Shown here in pieces: positions 8,831 to 20,720 of a DNA stretch of 64,000 bases. Origin of the DNA: Ailurus styani (taxonomy: Eukaryota; Chordata; Mammalia; Carnivora; Ailuridae); contig LNAC01000350.1 of the NCBI GenBank assembly GCA_002007465.1, positions 1,213,037 through 1,277,036 on the forward strand. Direction: 5' to 3'. Below the pieces are notes generated by a model. That model did no database searches, was not told where the DNA came from, and was given only the letters and a program-made list of their open reading frames with translations. The position numbers and the translations under genes are program-made. Numbering within the stretch: the stretch's first letter is position 1; each line of letters opens with the position of its first letter.

Positions 8831-10640
8831 TGAAAACTACAAGAAAATTAAAAGAAATTGAAGAAGACACAAATAAATGGAAAGATATACCATTCTCATG
8901 GATTAGAAGAATTAATATTTTTTATATGTCCATACTACTCAAGACAATATATGGATTCAATGCAATCTCTTCTAAGTTCCATTGGCATTTTTCATGAAAC
9001 TAAAACTAACTCCTAAAATATTTATGGAATCACAAAATACCCTAAATAACCAAGAACCAAGTTCTTGAAAAAGAATGAAGCCAGAAACATCACACTCCCT
9101 GATTTTAAGAGCATATTGCAAAGCTAAAGTAATTGAAACAGTATGGCATTACTACATAGATCAATGAAACAGAATACAGAGCCCAGATATAAGCTCACAT
9201 ATACATGGTCAGTTAATTTATGACAAAGGAGGCAAGAGTATTCAATGGAAAAAGTACTGTCTATTCAACAATTGCTATTGGAATAATTGGACAACCACAT
9301 GCAAAAGAACAAAAATAGACCACTCTCTTACACTGTCCACAAAAATTAACTCAAAGTGGATTAGAATTTTGAATGTAAAATCTGAAACCACAGAATTTCT
9401 AGAAGAAAAAATAGGCAGTAAGATTCTTGACATAGGTTTTGGCAATGATTTTTTTGGAATCTGACACCAAAAGCAACAAAGGCAAAAATAAACAAGTGGC
9501 ACTATATTAAAGTAAAAAGATTCTGTACAGCAAAGGACACCATAAATAAATTGAAAAGGCAACCTACTGAGTTGGAGAAAATATTTGCTAATCATATATC
9601 TCATAATGGATTATTATTCAAATTATATAAAGAACTCTTATAACTTAATAACAAAAAGTCAAATAACCTGATTAAAAAATATACTGAAGATCTGAATAGA
9701 CATTTTTACAAAAAAGACATACAGAGGGCCAATAGATACCTAAACAAGTGCTCAGTATCATTAATCATCAGGAAAATGAAAATCAAAACCACAATGAGAT
9801 ACCACCTCATATTTGTTAGAATGACTATTATCAAAAAATAAGAAATAACAAGTATTGATGAGATTGTTGATAAAATGGAACACTTGTGCTCTGTTGGTGG
9901 GAATGTAAATTGGTGTAGCTATTATGCTAGAAAATTGCATGAAGTTTCCTCAAAAAATTTTAAAACTTCTAAATGTTTCCACTTCTAAATATTTATCAAA
10001 AAACCCCAAACAGGGCGCCTGGGTGGCTCAGTGGGTTAAAGCCTCTGCCTTCGGCTCAGGTCATGATCCCAGGGTCCTGGGATCGAGGCCCATATCGGGC
10101 TCTCTGCTCAGCAGGGAGCCTGCTTTCTCCTCCCTCTCTGCCTGCCTCTCTGCCTACTTGTAATCTCTCTCTCTCTCTGTGTCAAATAAATAAATAAAAT
10201 CTTTAAAAAAAAAAACCACTAATTTGAAAAGATATCTCTACCCCCACGTTCCCTGTAGCATTATTTACAATATTCAAGATATGGAAACAACCTAAGTATC
10301 ATTGGTGCATAAATAGATAAAGAAATTATGGTATACATGTATAGCAGAATATTGTTCAGTCATAAAAAGAATGAGTAACAACATGGATGGACCTCAAGGG
10401 CATTATGACAAGTGAAATAAATCTGACATCGAAAGACAAATGTTGTATGATCTCACTTATATGTGAAATTAAAAAAAAAAGAGAAAAAAGAAAAGAAAAA
10501 AACAAAAATCCCCCCAAACCCATCTCATACTTACAGAAGAACAGATTGGTGGATATGAGAGGAGGGAGATGGGGAAAACGGAGTAAACTGTTTTTTGTTT
10601 GTTTAAATAAATTGAATAAAAAACTAAATTTTAAAAAGTC
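8831..10640 (+). mobile_element. L1 fragment (ORF2 C-terminal part to 3' end)
   Basis: Plus-strand L1. The text runs from the post-RT part of ORF2 (TGGAAAGATATACCATTCTC) through the cysteine-region equivalents to the 3' UTR, where ATGTTGTATGATCTCACTTA and an A-rich end appear. All frames are broken by stops. It is older than the L1 at 55245-61303. A young SINEC sits in it at 10013-10215. Confidence 0.9.
10013..10215 (+). mobile_element. Young SINEC, plus strand
   Basis: Full-length mustelid-type SINE: GGGCGCCTGGGTGGCTCAG head (tRNA-derived with box A/B-like text), GGGTTAAAGCCTCTGCC, CT-rich middle, (AAAT)n and an A-tail. Inserted into the older L1. Target-site duplication not clear. Confidence 0.96.
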
Positions 10641-10830
10641 TTTACTGAGCACTTACTGTGTGTCAGGTGTAGGGGAAATAACCATGTAATTTGGCTCTCA
10701 TGGATTTAGTCTTGTGAGGGAAGACAGAAAATAACAAAATAAAAATAAGTATGCAGTATGGCAGGTGATAACGAGTGCTAAGAAGAAAAAGTAAAACAGG
10801 GTAAGGAAGAGAGAAATGGGGTTTATTTAT
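10640..10830 (-). mobile_element. L2 fragment (minus strand)
   Basis: ACTGAGCACTTACTGTGTG, then GAAGACAGAAAATAACAAAA and TGATAACGAGTGCTAAGAAG in the expected L2 antisense order. Moderately diverged. Confidence 0.75.
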
Positions 10831-11909
10831 GCAGCATGATCAGGAAGTGCATTGTTGGTGCTCATTAAATGCGTGTTATGTAAGTGAATGAGCACAGCTA
10901 TACACACTCCTGTGTTTATTCAGCTAGTTGGTCTTTCAGGAAATGATGACCTGTACTTAATTCTTTTACTTCTTCTCCCAAACATTTTCTTTTTAACTAA
11001 CTGAGTTGTTAATCATCCCTATACTATTTTCGTGTAAGGAACATATTTATTATTAAAATATTAACATTAATGGTGTAGAAAAATGCCTAGCACAATGCTT
11101 GGCACATAGTAGGTATGTTACAAAGCTAGTTGACTTATAGGATTGAAAATCTGAAATAGGACTGAATTTTGATTCTCCCTCTAGAATTCTAGGATTTAAA
11201 CCTCAAGGTTTGGCTTACTCTCTGTGAGAAAACTTTCAAATAATAATACATTCTAACAATAAGCACCATGTTGGTGACATTTCAGTTCATTTAAGACAGT
11301 CCAAAAGAACTGGCAATTGACTATTATTTTAGTATACTGTTTTGACCCTGAGCTTGTCCTTTGTACTTGTTGACCGATCCTGGTTTTCTGGCTTGCACTT
11401 TAGTTCAGACTACCTGCCCTGCCTCTTCCCATGCTTGACCATCTCCCGTAGGACAAATTAGTCCAGGTTTAACCCTCTAGAACCTAAACTCTGGCTTTGG
11501 TCTGCTTGGCCCGTGCAGTAAATGAACCTACACTGGTTCTCCACAGGTAATGTCTGGGCAAATATTTCAGCTAGTAGTAAAGGATCAATAACTAAATATT
11601 ATGGTTTGTGGTTTGAAATTTTGATATCACTTTGGCAGTTTTTTCCAATATGGTCAGACAAGTTTAAATTAAGACTCAATACGTTTAAACTTCTAAGTGT
11701 GTCTTTTGAACACAACAAAGGATTGGAATTTGAAATATGAGGTAGTGAAATACTCAAAAATGGAAAATTTTTATTAAATTCCGTTTTAATTGTACAAGCC
11801 AAATGCATACACTTAGCTCTATGGAACAATTAATAGTTATATTTCCCCTAGAGTTTGAAGTTTTCAATGTATGAACACCTGTTAATTTTTTAAGAATGTT
11901 TTTGTGTTG
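10831..11909. other. No gene recognised
   Basis: Mostly unassigned. 11060-11125 holds a short tail resembling the L2/MIR 3' end (GCCTAGCACAATGCTTGG, CACATAGTAGGTATG). The frame at 11522-11740 has no recognisable domain. Confidence 0.45.
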
Positions 11910-12165
11910 CCTTTCAGTGAAACTTTTTCTGACTACTCAGATGGAATTATCATTCCATCTCTGGCTCCAGTGCACTGTAACTGACCTATTCTTCCATCTC
12001 ATCATCTCTGATACTCTCTGAACATATTTATTAACATGCCTGCTACTCATCCCACTCCAGGGACTATATTCCCTGAAGCAGTGGTCATCTCTGATGTTTT
12101 TCTCTGTCCTGAGGGTCTGATAAAAAAAGAAAGCAGTTAATAAAGTTTGAGATAAATATTTGAGT
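11910..12165 (+). mobile_element. Possible L2 3' part
   Basis: Pyrimidine-rich text with GACTATATTCCCTGAAGCAG in the place of the L2 3' region, ending in AATAAA-like repeats. Heavily diverged; a tentative assignment. Confidence 0.4.
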
Positions 12166-12429
12166 GTGTTGAAAGACCATTCATAAAAAATATTTTTAGA
12201 TAAAATTGACTCTTTATTACCTATCAGTCACACCCTAGTGGACCATAAATCATATAACCCTTATAAACTTTCTAATTTTACTATATTTTCCATTCCTCTT
12301 TACTCTCTATGCTTATTTTGGTATGATCAGAAACAGAATCTATATTAAATCTCTTAATTACAGGTGACTCTTGAACAACATGGTTGGAACTGTGTCCACT
12401 TACATGCAGTTTGTATTTATTTTTCTTGA

Positions 12430-13250
12430 AGAAACCTTTGTTATTTCAATTTGGTCAACTACTTGAGAGGTCTCTTAAGTGGTTGCAGAGCTACCTACTA
12501 GCTGCAGGGAGAGGCCCTGGCAGAAGCCTGGCATGAAGCTAGAGGGGCCCCTCAAGAGCCACTGTGCTCTAGAGGCTCCAGCTGTGCTTGAGAGGGAGCC
12601 TTTTGAAAAGATACTCACCCAGCCTAGCACAGGGGGCCACCCAGCCTGTGGATGTTAGTCAAGTGATTGCCTATCTTGATGAAGTGGTTTTCCGGAAAGG
12701 CACAGAAATGTTGTGAGGAGGGGGTGGTGCGTGCACAGTCATAACCTAAGGCCTGCAGATACTAAAGGGCTTGGTTTAAACTCTACTCCAGCAACTGCTT
12801 TTGCACATCCTGAAAAAGAGAGTGGCTGCCCTGTTGGTTTGGGATCTTTGAGAGGCGCTAGGTGCCCTCTGACTTCTTGGCCAGCTTGGGAAAGAAACAG
12901 GCCATGCCTCCAGAGCCATAACCTCATGGTGAAAATAGAAGCCCAGAGAGTGGTAAGTGTAGGAGTACCACAGGTGCATGTTGATCAGGTGGTTGAGGGG
13001 GACCTCCACTTCGGTGGAATAATTCTAACCCATCTGGAGCTCATGGTTGATCAGCAATAAGGAGCCAAACTTAAAAAAATATTGGTTGGTCCTGGGGCAG
13101 AGGATGGCTGATAGATAGTTCTGAAGCTTGCCACTACAAAAGAGGTTGGATGGTAGTTGGAGTTTGAAAGAAGGGGTGTCCCTAGGTCCTTTCTGTCCAG
13201 ACATTGTTGAAGCAAAAGGCAGATCTGGGTGCTGTTGGGTGCACTGTCTA
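12430..13250 (-). pseudogene. FTL: Ferritin light chain processed pseudogene
   Basis: An intronless, decayed copy of FTL mRNA on the minus strand. It includes 5' UTR (about 13045-13250) with a remnant iron-responsive element, the start ATGAGCTCC (ATG at 13044-13042), coding sequence to about 12580, 3' UTR, and an A-rich tail ending near 12412-12427. One minus-strand frame (13009-12776) reads [16 protein letters not shown], the ferritin helix A/B region (family SYTYLSLGFYFHRDD). A lost base straight after the start shifts frame; later parts need other frames, and the segment coding NHFLDEEVKLIKK-like residues carries a deletion. The C-terminus (AGTATCTTTTCAAAAGGCTC) and the 3' UTR are still recognisable. 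Ferritin light chain stores iron in the cytosolic ferritin shell; this copy cannot make it. It arose by L1-driven retroposition into a Tigger element. No convincing target-site duplication seen. Confidence 0.88.
13187..13217 (-). other. Decayed iron-responsive element of the FTL pseudogene
   Basis: Minus strand: GCTTCAACAATGTCTGGAC. In functional FTL the same place has the CAGTGN loop bound by IRP1/IRP2. Here the loop reads CAATGT, changing the conserved G at loop position 3, while the upper stem (TTCAAC / GTCTGGA) stays readable. A relic carried by the pseudogene, not expected to bind IRPs well. Confidence 0.75.
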
Positions 13251-13509
13251 TTCACAGTTTTTACAGTATTATAAATGTATTTCTCTTTCTTACAATTTTC
13301 TTAATAAGCTTTTCTTTTCCCTAGCATATGTTATTGTAAGAACACAGAATATAATATATATAACATGCAAAATATGTGTTAATTGACTATATTGGTAAGG
13401 CTTCCTGTCAACAGTAGGCTATTAGTAGTTAAGTTCCTGGGGAGTCAGAAGTTAGATTCTGTGCAGTGCTGGCTCCCCTAATCTATGCATTGTTCAGGAG
13501 TCAACTGTA

Positions 13510-15009
13510 TCTAAATTTAATATGTGAAGAAAAATTCAAGTTTTAGATGTTTATACACTTAGTATTTTTGGAAAATCCTGACATTTTGAGACTTATGAAA
13601 AAGTTCTGCAGCTTAGAACTGAGGTTAAAAGTGGTTGAAGTATTGGCTTTGATGCTTTGAAGAAATTTCAGTAGATTTTATTCAGAAGAATCATTTCCTT
13701 TCTAGCAAGTTTTAAGAAATATAATCCTTGTATACAAATGAATACACTTAAGAGCATAGACCAAAGCTGGAAATATTAGTTCGTATGATGGATAACATGT
13801 TTGGGAGGGTAAAACTACTGGTGCAAAAAGAGAAAAATTATTCTTTTCAAGAATAAATATAGTCCATAATTTTCACAAGCACAGTTTAGAGAAGAAAAGG
13901 TTTTATGTCAGTATATTTAAAAATCTGAAAATTTTTATTAATATACAATGGTAACAAGACTGATAAAATATGATATGACCCTATGGTGGACTTGGGTGAC
14001 AAAATGTGTTTTCAATTCAGGGCTAAGCATTTAACTGCCACGAAAGACCCTCGGTATCTTTCCTTCTGGCTTCTGCAGTGACCAGTCATATTCCAAACAC
14101 TGGTTGTTGTGTTACCCTGTCCCAGAGTGAGGACAATGTGTGCACGTAGTGTTGGGGATTTGTTCCTGCAGCATAGTTTGTCGTGACTGATATGGCAAGG
14201 ATGTGACAGAGGCAGGCTTTAGGTAGAAATAAGTAGTTTTGAATAAGTTAAGTTGAAATTTTCTCTGTATGGAGATCTTGTCAAATCATACATCTTCAAA
14301 AAAAGTGACACTGACTTTAAATATAATGGGATTCACCCATTTTTAGTTTTAGAGACTTGGACTAAACCAGGCTTAGGAGGAAAAATCTGAAGCTGCTTGT
14401 CATTGTAAATGTAAGGTAGAGATGTTCTCAAAAACTATTTGATATTGGTAATAAGCATCTCAATTTTATATTGCAACCACATGTCTCTATTGTATAATTT
14501 CTGCATGCACACGGTATTCAATTGTGTGTGTACAGACACACTGCCTGCTCGGAAAATTTCCAAGGACTTCATCAATGCTTTTAGGCAATAAGCTTTTGGA
14601 AATTGTTTTCAAGTTCAGTTCTTTCACATTCTCTTCACAAGTAATTTTTTGGTTGATACTTATTTGTTTTGTTGGATGACAGAGCTTTAAGGGAACCTTT
14701 TATTGAGCTCAGTGGCAGTTTGATGAAAGTAATATCTCATTTGGATGCATTGGCTTTGAAAGTTTTCTAGGAAGTGGGGAAGTGCCAGACATCCCAGTGC
14801 TGTCAGATGTAGAGTTCAATAGACAGGATTTCATGTGGAAAGCCTGGACTCTAGAATTCGAATATCTGAACTATTGGAATCTTGCTTGTCTGATTAGGAA
14901 GTGCACACAAAAAAGTATTTAAGAGCCTCTAATCTCACCCCAATGTGCTGAATTTCTCCATGCATTTCCTCTTTGCACCCAAGGTCTCAGCATTCTCTTT
15001 GTCATCCTT
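13510..15009. other. No gene recognised
   Basis: AT-rich non-coding DNA. I see no repeat family, exon or RNA gene that I can name. Confidence 0.5.
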
Positions 15010-15345
15010 CAGCGTACTGTCCACTCATATTTCTATCCCTGTGCTTATGCTGTTACTTTATCTAGTATGATTGTTTCCTCCATTCTTTCTCTACTTCTCC
15101 AACTCTTATTCACCCTTCAGACTCTGCCCCAAAATTCTGCTTTTCCATGCATGTGCTAATGTCTCAGAGAATTTATTTGTACTTTTCCAGAGCCACAGTG
15201 TCTCTTTCACTTAGTTTTTAAGCTTCTTTGAATATAGGAGGTCCTCCTAATCACCCTTGTATTCTTTGGTTCTTCTAAGAGTCACCATCATGTTCTAGAC
15301 ATATATAGCTGCTCAATACATGTTTAATAAATTTAAGAGGAGTTA
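15010..15345 (+). mobile_element. L2 3' part (plus strand)
   Basis: Pyrimidine-rich L2 text including CACCCTTCAGACTCTGCCCC, then TAGCTGCTCAATACATG and a tail TTTAATAAAT, in the order expected for the L2 3' region. Confidence 0.65.
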
Positions 15346-15484
15346 TAACAAAACTGAAATCTCTTCTCTCTCAAAAAATCTTTTATCTGAAGTACCAGGA
15401 TCTTAGCTGCTCTTGCACATCTTTTGTTCTCAATGCCAGTCAGTTGTTCATGTGAGCGGATAGAAACAGAAAATTATGTTTTTT

Positions 15485-15715
15485 GTATCTTTATAGTATT
15501 TTACACTTTTCAACCTACTCTCACGTCTGTGACCACCTCTGAGGCTCAGGGCAGTCCTTGAGATGAGAAGGGCAAGTGTGATTGCTCTTCAGTGTGAGGT
15601 TAGAAAACAGAAAAATATACTGCTCATCTTCTCGCCACTGGTCAATAGCCACATCACGACCTGATTCTGGTCTCCTGACTGGTGGAGTACTATATTTTCT
15701 CTTTCCTCTGTCACA
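15485..15715 (-). mobile_element. MIR-like fragment (minus strand)
   Basis: CACTTTTCAACCTACTCTCACG, followed by CTGAGGCTCAGGGCAGTCC and GATTCTGGTCTCCTGAC, in the order of an antisense MIR. Strongly diverged. Confidence 0.5.
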
Positions 15716-16524
15716 CTTCAACCCCTTACAAGAATTCCTTGCAGTTCCAGCCTGTTCCTAGGAAGGGCCTCTCTGTAGCCCTCACAGATTTACTGAGCAG
15801 AGTGAATTGTCCTATCTGACATGGGCTGAAGAGTGAGACTTTTCTTACTGCTCTCCTTGGGAAGCATGATTCTTTAAAAGGTATGGCTTTGTTTTACATG
15901 GCAATTCACAGGGCTGTCATATTGATGGTTTTACTTGATCAACAGCTCACGTCACTGAAACGACTCCTTTTCACTCCACACTCACTTGAATCTTTTCAAG
16001 CAAATGACCACTTGTTTGACTTAGCTGGCCCAAATGAATGAAGAATTTGTTGAACAGCCTACTAAACTTGGAGTACTGTGTGTAGTAGTATCTGGAGAGC
16101 AGCACAGCTAACTGAACTCTTGGTAAATTCAGATATGAATGCTGTATTCTTAAAAGAGAAAGTTAGTAGAAATAGATTGAGAGCAGAAATTTAGCTAACA
16201 AAATAACTAGCTCCTGGAGTATCCTGAGAATTAGTACACATTAGTAAAATCTACAATAACTTTCTACTTACAAAAATGAGATCTTTAACCTAAAAAAGTT
16301 AAAATTATTTTCAGCAAAACATTAATTAGTACATTATTTTTACTCTATTATCTACAGTATAAAAATGCAAAGAATCATAAGAAAGAGGCATAAGAGGACC
16401 TCATCCATTCTGCCAACATTTTCATTAATTATAGATAGATGATAGATAGATAGATAGATATAGTGGTACTGCTGAATCTTAATCAGAGCTAGCTAAGCCT
16501 GGATAATTTCTTTGGTGATTTCAG
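15716..16524. other. No gene recognised; GATA microsatellite
   Basis: Unassigned DNA apart from a (GATA)n microsatellite at 16431-16461, seven or so units with one irregularity. Confidence 0.6.
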
Positions 16525-16750
16525 TTTTATTTTTTATTTTATATTTATTTTTAAAGATTGTTTATCTTTGAGAGAGTGAGAGAAAGAGAGAGAGAGATCA
16601 AGCACAAGTGGGGGGAGGGGCAGAGGGAGAAAGAGAAGCAGAATCCCCACTGAGCAGTGAGCCTGATGCAGGCCTGGATCCCAGGAGCCTGGGATCATGA
16701 CCTGAGTGGAAGGCAGACACTTAACCTAATGAGCCACCCAGGCATCCAAA
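16525..16750 (-). mobile_element. SINEC, older type, minus strand
   Basis: T-rich tail, AAAGATTGTTTATCTTTGAG, GA tract, GGATCATGACCTGAGTGG and GAGCCACCCAGGCATCC. A short GATTTCAG occurs on both sides (16517-16524, 16751-16758) as a likely target-site duplication. Confidence 0.92.
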
Positions 16751-16758
16751 GATTTCAG

Positions 16759-18144
16759 GGTTTTTTTTTTTACTGGAAAACAAGTTCTCAGTTATCTCAA
16801 TTTTGTTCTAGTCCTTGTAATTACTGACAAGAGGATATACCAAACAAATACCAAACAAATTCTTATCAATTTGTTTGGAATGGGTTGGATAAGGGGAGTC
16901 ATAGATATACTATAAACTAAGTTATTATGCATAAGAAGATACCAGCTTTGATGTGGAATAAATTATGTATGCATCAATGTATATATGTGTGGATTATCTT
17001 TAACAATAAGACTAATCTACTGAATATCTAAAGAAATAGTAAAATTTGAAGAGAGGATTAACATAGGATTATACCACAAACTGCAGAATGAACACAGAAG
17101 CAGATCAGGGATGAACTATTCCACTATTAGAAAAGAAAGCATCAAGAATATATCTGGGAATTATTTAAAAATATCATTAACAAAAAAAAAAATAAAAATT
17201 TCATTAACTTTTAAAATTTACAATGATTTATAATGCACTTATACAAACATTACTTCATTAGATTCTGAGAACTGAGTAGCACAGTTAATTTATTTTTCCC
17301 ATTACAAATGTGGAAATTGAACTTTTGAAAGTTTGACAAATACCTCAACTCACATATCTGGTGTATTTGAGCACAGAATATAGCTTTTATGATTCCCTGT
17401 CCAAGGTTCTTTGCACCATTTTATATACTCTTAAGTGGGTGTCCATTATTTAATGTATATTGGGGATACAAAGAATATCATTGTTCATATGACTGAAGAA
17501 TTTATAATCTAATTAGGTTGACAGGAAAAAGAAGAGCAAACATATATGTTTACAAACTTCTTGATATACAGGAGACCTTCCATAAATGTGTGACCAAAGG
17601 AAAGACCTAAGTGCCAAATTAACAAAAGTCAGTAAGTACTCTGTGGATTCAGGGAAAAGAGTAATCACTAAGGCAAGGCTTTTAGAAGAATTGTGAGGAA
17701 TAGGAATAAGAAAATAGGACATAAACAGTTCAAATGTATATGAGAGGAGGGCAGGCTTGAGTCTGGGCATAAGCCTAGTCTGACCAAAGCACAGCGATCT
17801 CCTTTTTATATGGAGAATGACTAGTGGTATAGCCTGGCAACCCCAGAAAGTTCATATAGGAGAGTAATGCCGGGGGAGTAGAAATAAGGAGTGGAGGAGG
17901 TTGGAAGGGTTGGAGTTAGACTGAAAAAGTAATATGGGACTTAATATGTAGAACATTTAAGTTGTTGTTGTTGTTTTTTTTAAGTAGGAAGAACATTTAA
18001 TTTTATATTTAATGCTGTAGAAAATACAGAACTTTGAAAGTGTTTTAATTTTGTTTCATTTTTGGTAAACTCCAAGATAGAATAGATTTTAATCCAAACA
18101 GCTTCGGATTAAGGTTAAAAAACATAGATGTGTTTTTGAAAATG
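16759..18144. other. No gene recognised
   Basis: AT-rich. It includes a perfect 11-bp hairpin at 16851-16878 and, at 17440-17530, weak L2-like text (GGGGATACAAAGAATATC, TTTATAATCTAATTAGG). No coding frame of interest. Confidence 0.5.
16851..16878. repeat. Perfect 11-bp inverted repeat
   Basis: CCAAACAAATT (16851-16861) pairs fully with AATTTGTTTGG (16868-16878) across a 6-base loop. The left arm is preceded by another copy of CCAAACAAAT at 16840. Confidence 0.9.
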
Positions 18145-18290
18145 AAATTCACTGAAATATAATTTATGTTCGATAGAGTGCATCCATTTAAAGAATACAA
18201 TGTGATGAGTTTTGACAGATCTATACACTTGTGAAACTAGTGCACCAATAAAGATATGGAACATTTCCACCACACTGCCATGCCCTCAAA
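18145..18290 (+). mobile_element. Possible ancient L1M fragment
   Basis: TGAAATATAATTTATGTTCG, then GATGAGTTTTGACAGATCTA and GTGAAACTAGTGCACCAATA, follows the text of an old mammalian L1 3' region. Family name uncertain. Confidence 0.5.
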
Positions 18291-19094
18291 ATAAGCTATG
18301 GATTCTATTTGACTCCCTTGCTACTTAGCTATTTGATCCATTTGTCACTTAAGATTTCAAAACTTTTACTAAACCGTATGCTATTTCTGAGTATCTCAGG
18401 ATTGTTATGTGGCAAAAATTAAACAATGGAAGTATAAATTATTTGAAAATTGTGAGATGCAATGAAAATGTAAGGCCCATTATTCTAAGTTATATACAGT
18501 TCCAGGACTGTGGAATGTAGGATGGGGTCAAAGAGCAATCGGGAATAGGAAAAACACCAGCAAAAGTACTGTATTAATACAGGCATGACATGATTTGGGT
18601 AGATTCTAAGACTGGGGGCATAAATCCTTGAGGTGAGAAGACAGGGTAGGATCAGACTTACTCATGTACTCCAGGTCTTCTTATTGGTCAGTTCCATTTC
18701 AGCCTCATATGATACTAGATTTCAGCTCATGCTCAGCAAAATCCCATTACATCAGGTCAGGGATCATTGGACTTGCTCAAACAGCAAGTGCCTAATCCAC
18801 GAAGGGCAGCAAGTCAACACACACCTACTTCAGTATACCAACCCACTCCTGCAGGATTTTTCTGAAACAGAACCAACCCTTTTTTCCCCCTATAAAAACC
18901 TTTCAATACTTCACATTATATTTAAATCAAACTGAAACTCCTTAGTATGATGGATAAAATAAAATCTGTAGTTTGCCTATTTCTTCACAGTCTTCTCTCA
19001 TCATTCCTTACCTGGTGACAATATGTAATACCACCCCTTGTTGTACCTCAACACAGGATGGTTCCCAGATCATCATTCTATACCATCAGGCTGA
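18291..19094. other. No gene recognised
   Basis: Mixed composition. The frame at 18633-18935 (100 codons) has no domain, conservation signal or splice context that I can identify. Confidence 0.5.
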
Positions 19095-19262
19095 TCAGAA
19101 GTGCATGGACTTTGCAAATGGAAAAATATGACGTTGAATCCTTCCTTGCCGTTCACTAATTGTGGGGCCTGTTAATGAATCTCAAGAAGCCTCAGTTTTC
19201 TTACTTGTAAAATGAAAACAGGGATAATAGTACTCACCTCCAAGGTTTAAGTGAGGTAGCAG
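19095..19262 (+). mobile_element. MIR element
   Basis: Core MIR text: CTCAGTTTTCTTACTTGTAA followed by AATGAAAACAGGGATAATAG and TACTCACCTCCAAGG. A tRNA-derived ancient mammalian SINE. Confidence 0.85.
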
Positions 19263-19274
19263 AATATCGATAAG

Positions 19275-19480
19275 CAAGGAATCTGAACCAAGCCTGGCTT
19301 GGTTTTACTCTAGCTCGGCAACTCATGAATTGCAGGACCTTGGGAAAGTTACTTAACTTTGATGTCCCCAGTTTCATCCTATGTAGAAGGGGCTAGAACT
19401 TACCTCAAAGGATTTTTGTTAGGGTTGAATTAATTAACAGGGATGAAATACTGAGAGGAATGCTCAGTGCATAAAATTCA
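19275..19480 (+). mobile_element. Second MIR element, same orientation
   Basis: GCAGGACCTTGGGAAAGTTA, CTTAACTTTGATGTCCCCAG and TTACCTCAAAGGATTTTTG give the MIR order again. It lies about 12 bp after the previous MIR; two head-to-tail copies. Confidence 0.82.
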
Positions 19481-20269
19481 GTGGGCCATAGATGTAATCT
19501 ATCGTTATCTCTATTGTAACTTACTATAGTAGAAATAGAACAATTAATGTTAAAGTTATCACAACCTCTCTTCCCTGCTGCTATGCCACTACACCTTCAA
19601 AGGAATAACTCTTCTGCATATTGGTGGAAACTCTGGAGCTTGTTGTTGTTGTGCAGAATTTGGATAATGGACTGATTCCCCTCAGAACTGAGTGAAAGAT
19701 AAAACCTCACTTCCCAGAGCTCAGCTTATTTTTTCAGCAAGAAAAGGGGGGTCCTCCCCAGGGACTGTGGAATCATGAGGTCTTGCAGTGCTTTTGGGAG
19801 GATCTGGATCAGCAGACAGGAGATGGCAGGAGTCCAAGTGGCTACCTTCACTTGAGACAGCTTGTGTCCAGAATGACACAGAGAAAATGGAGATGGAAGG
19901 CAGGACAGCATAGTAGTGAGACAGCTGCAGAGAGGGAATGAGGAAAATTTAGTAGTTCCCTAGACTGGGAAGCTTTGTGGAATGAGAGAACCATTTAAAA
20001 GGATTTAATAAAAAGCTCCTTTTCTAAGGTGCTATGTAAAATTCCCATGTCTCTCCTTTAAAGAATTCTTCAGGAAAGATCTGTATCACTCTCCAAAACT
20101 TCTGGAGTCAGACTGTTATTTCTTAGAAGGGGATGTGGTAGACAGTCTGGACCATGTTGAATTGTTGAAAGGAGTTTAATACAATTTATGGCATACAGCA
20201 GGTACTTGAAAAATGCTATTATCACTATTATTGATAGACATTGAATTGTGTGCACTTTCCTGAAATTTG
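19481..20269. other. No gene recognised
   Basis: Unassigned DNA without a persuasive frame or repeat. Confidence 0.5.
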
Positions 20270-20720
20270 ATATTGCTTCCCATATACTTTTTCACATTTT
20301 ACCCATTTTGCCTACAATATCCTCCTTTACTTGTCTATCTCATATATTTATAAATTTTCAATTTGTTCTTTAAGAACTATATAAAGCACCTTTACTTCAT
20401 TGGACTTGATCAGTTTCTCCTTTGCCCCACCACATTTTCTTATATATTCCACTCTTACTCAACATTATTATGATTTATTGCAACCACGAATACCAGCCTT
20501 GCTCAATTACATGCAAATGCTTGTGTCCCTTATGGGAAGAACAGCCTGTAATTGTTTGAACCTTTTAACAACTCATTTCCTTTATGCACTAACAAGACTC
20601 TCTCTGGCTATTTTTTTTATGTGTACAGATATCTTTACCCTGACAGCGTTGGGTCCATGAGAGCTAAGCCCTGGAAGCTATTATCCTAATCTTTCAAAGT
20701 TTTCTAGGGCTCCCTTCCAG
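20270..20720 (+). mobile_element. Possible L2 remnant
   Basis: Pyrimidine-rich sequence with an L2-like word order, too diverged for certainty. A frame of 86 codons at 20400-20660 has no recognisable domain. Confidence 0.3.

Larger units (their letters stand above)
12361..13507. mobile_element. Tigger/MER44-type DNA transposon, split by a pseudogene
   Basis: The left end CAGGTGACTCTTGAACAAC and right end TTGTTCAGGAGTCAACTG form inverted repeats flanked by TA on both sides (12359-12360, 13508-13509). The right arm, with TATGTGTTAATTGACTATA and CAACAGTAGGCTATTAGTAG, matches my memory of the MER44/Tigger7 family closely. It encodes no transposase. Its middle is replaced by, or carries, the FTL retropseudogene at about 12430-13250, so the transposon predates the pseudogene. 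Confidence 0.88.

Noticed and set aside
10013..10090. tRNA-like box A/B text at SINE heads
   Set aside because: Part of tRNA-derived SINEs; no intact tRNA cloverleaf gene.
12713..13060. 115-codon open frame on the plus strand
   Set aside because: It is the antisense of the FTL pseudogene; the sense homology lies on the minus strand.
12361..13507. The GC-richer block as a possible functional gene or CpG island
   Set aside because: CpG-poor, multiple frame breaks, and explained by the FTL retrocopy.
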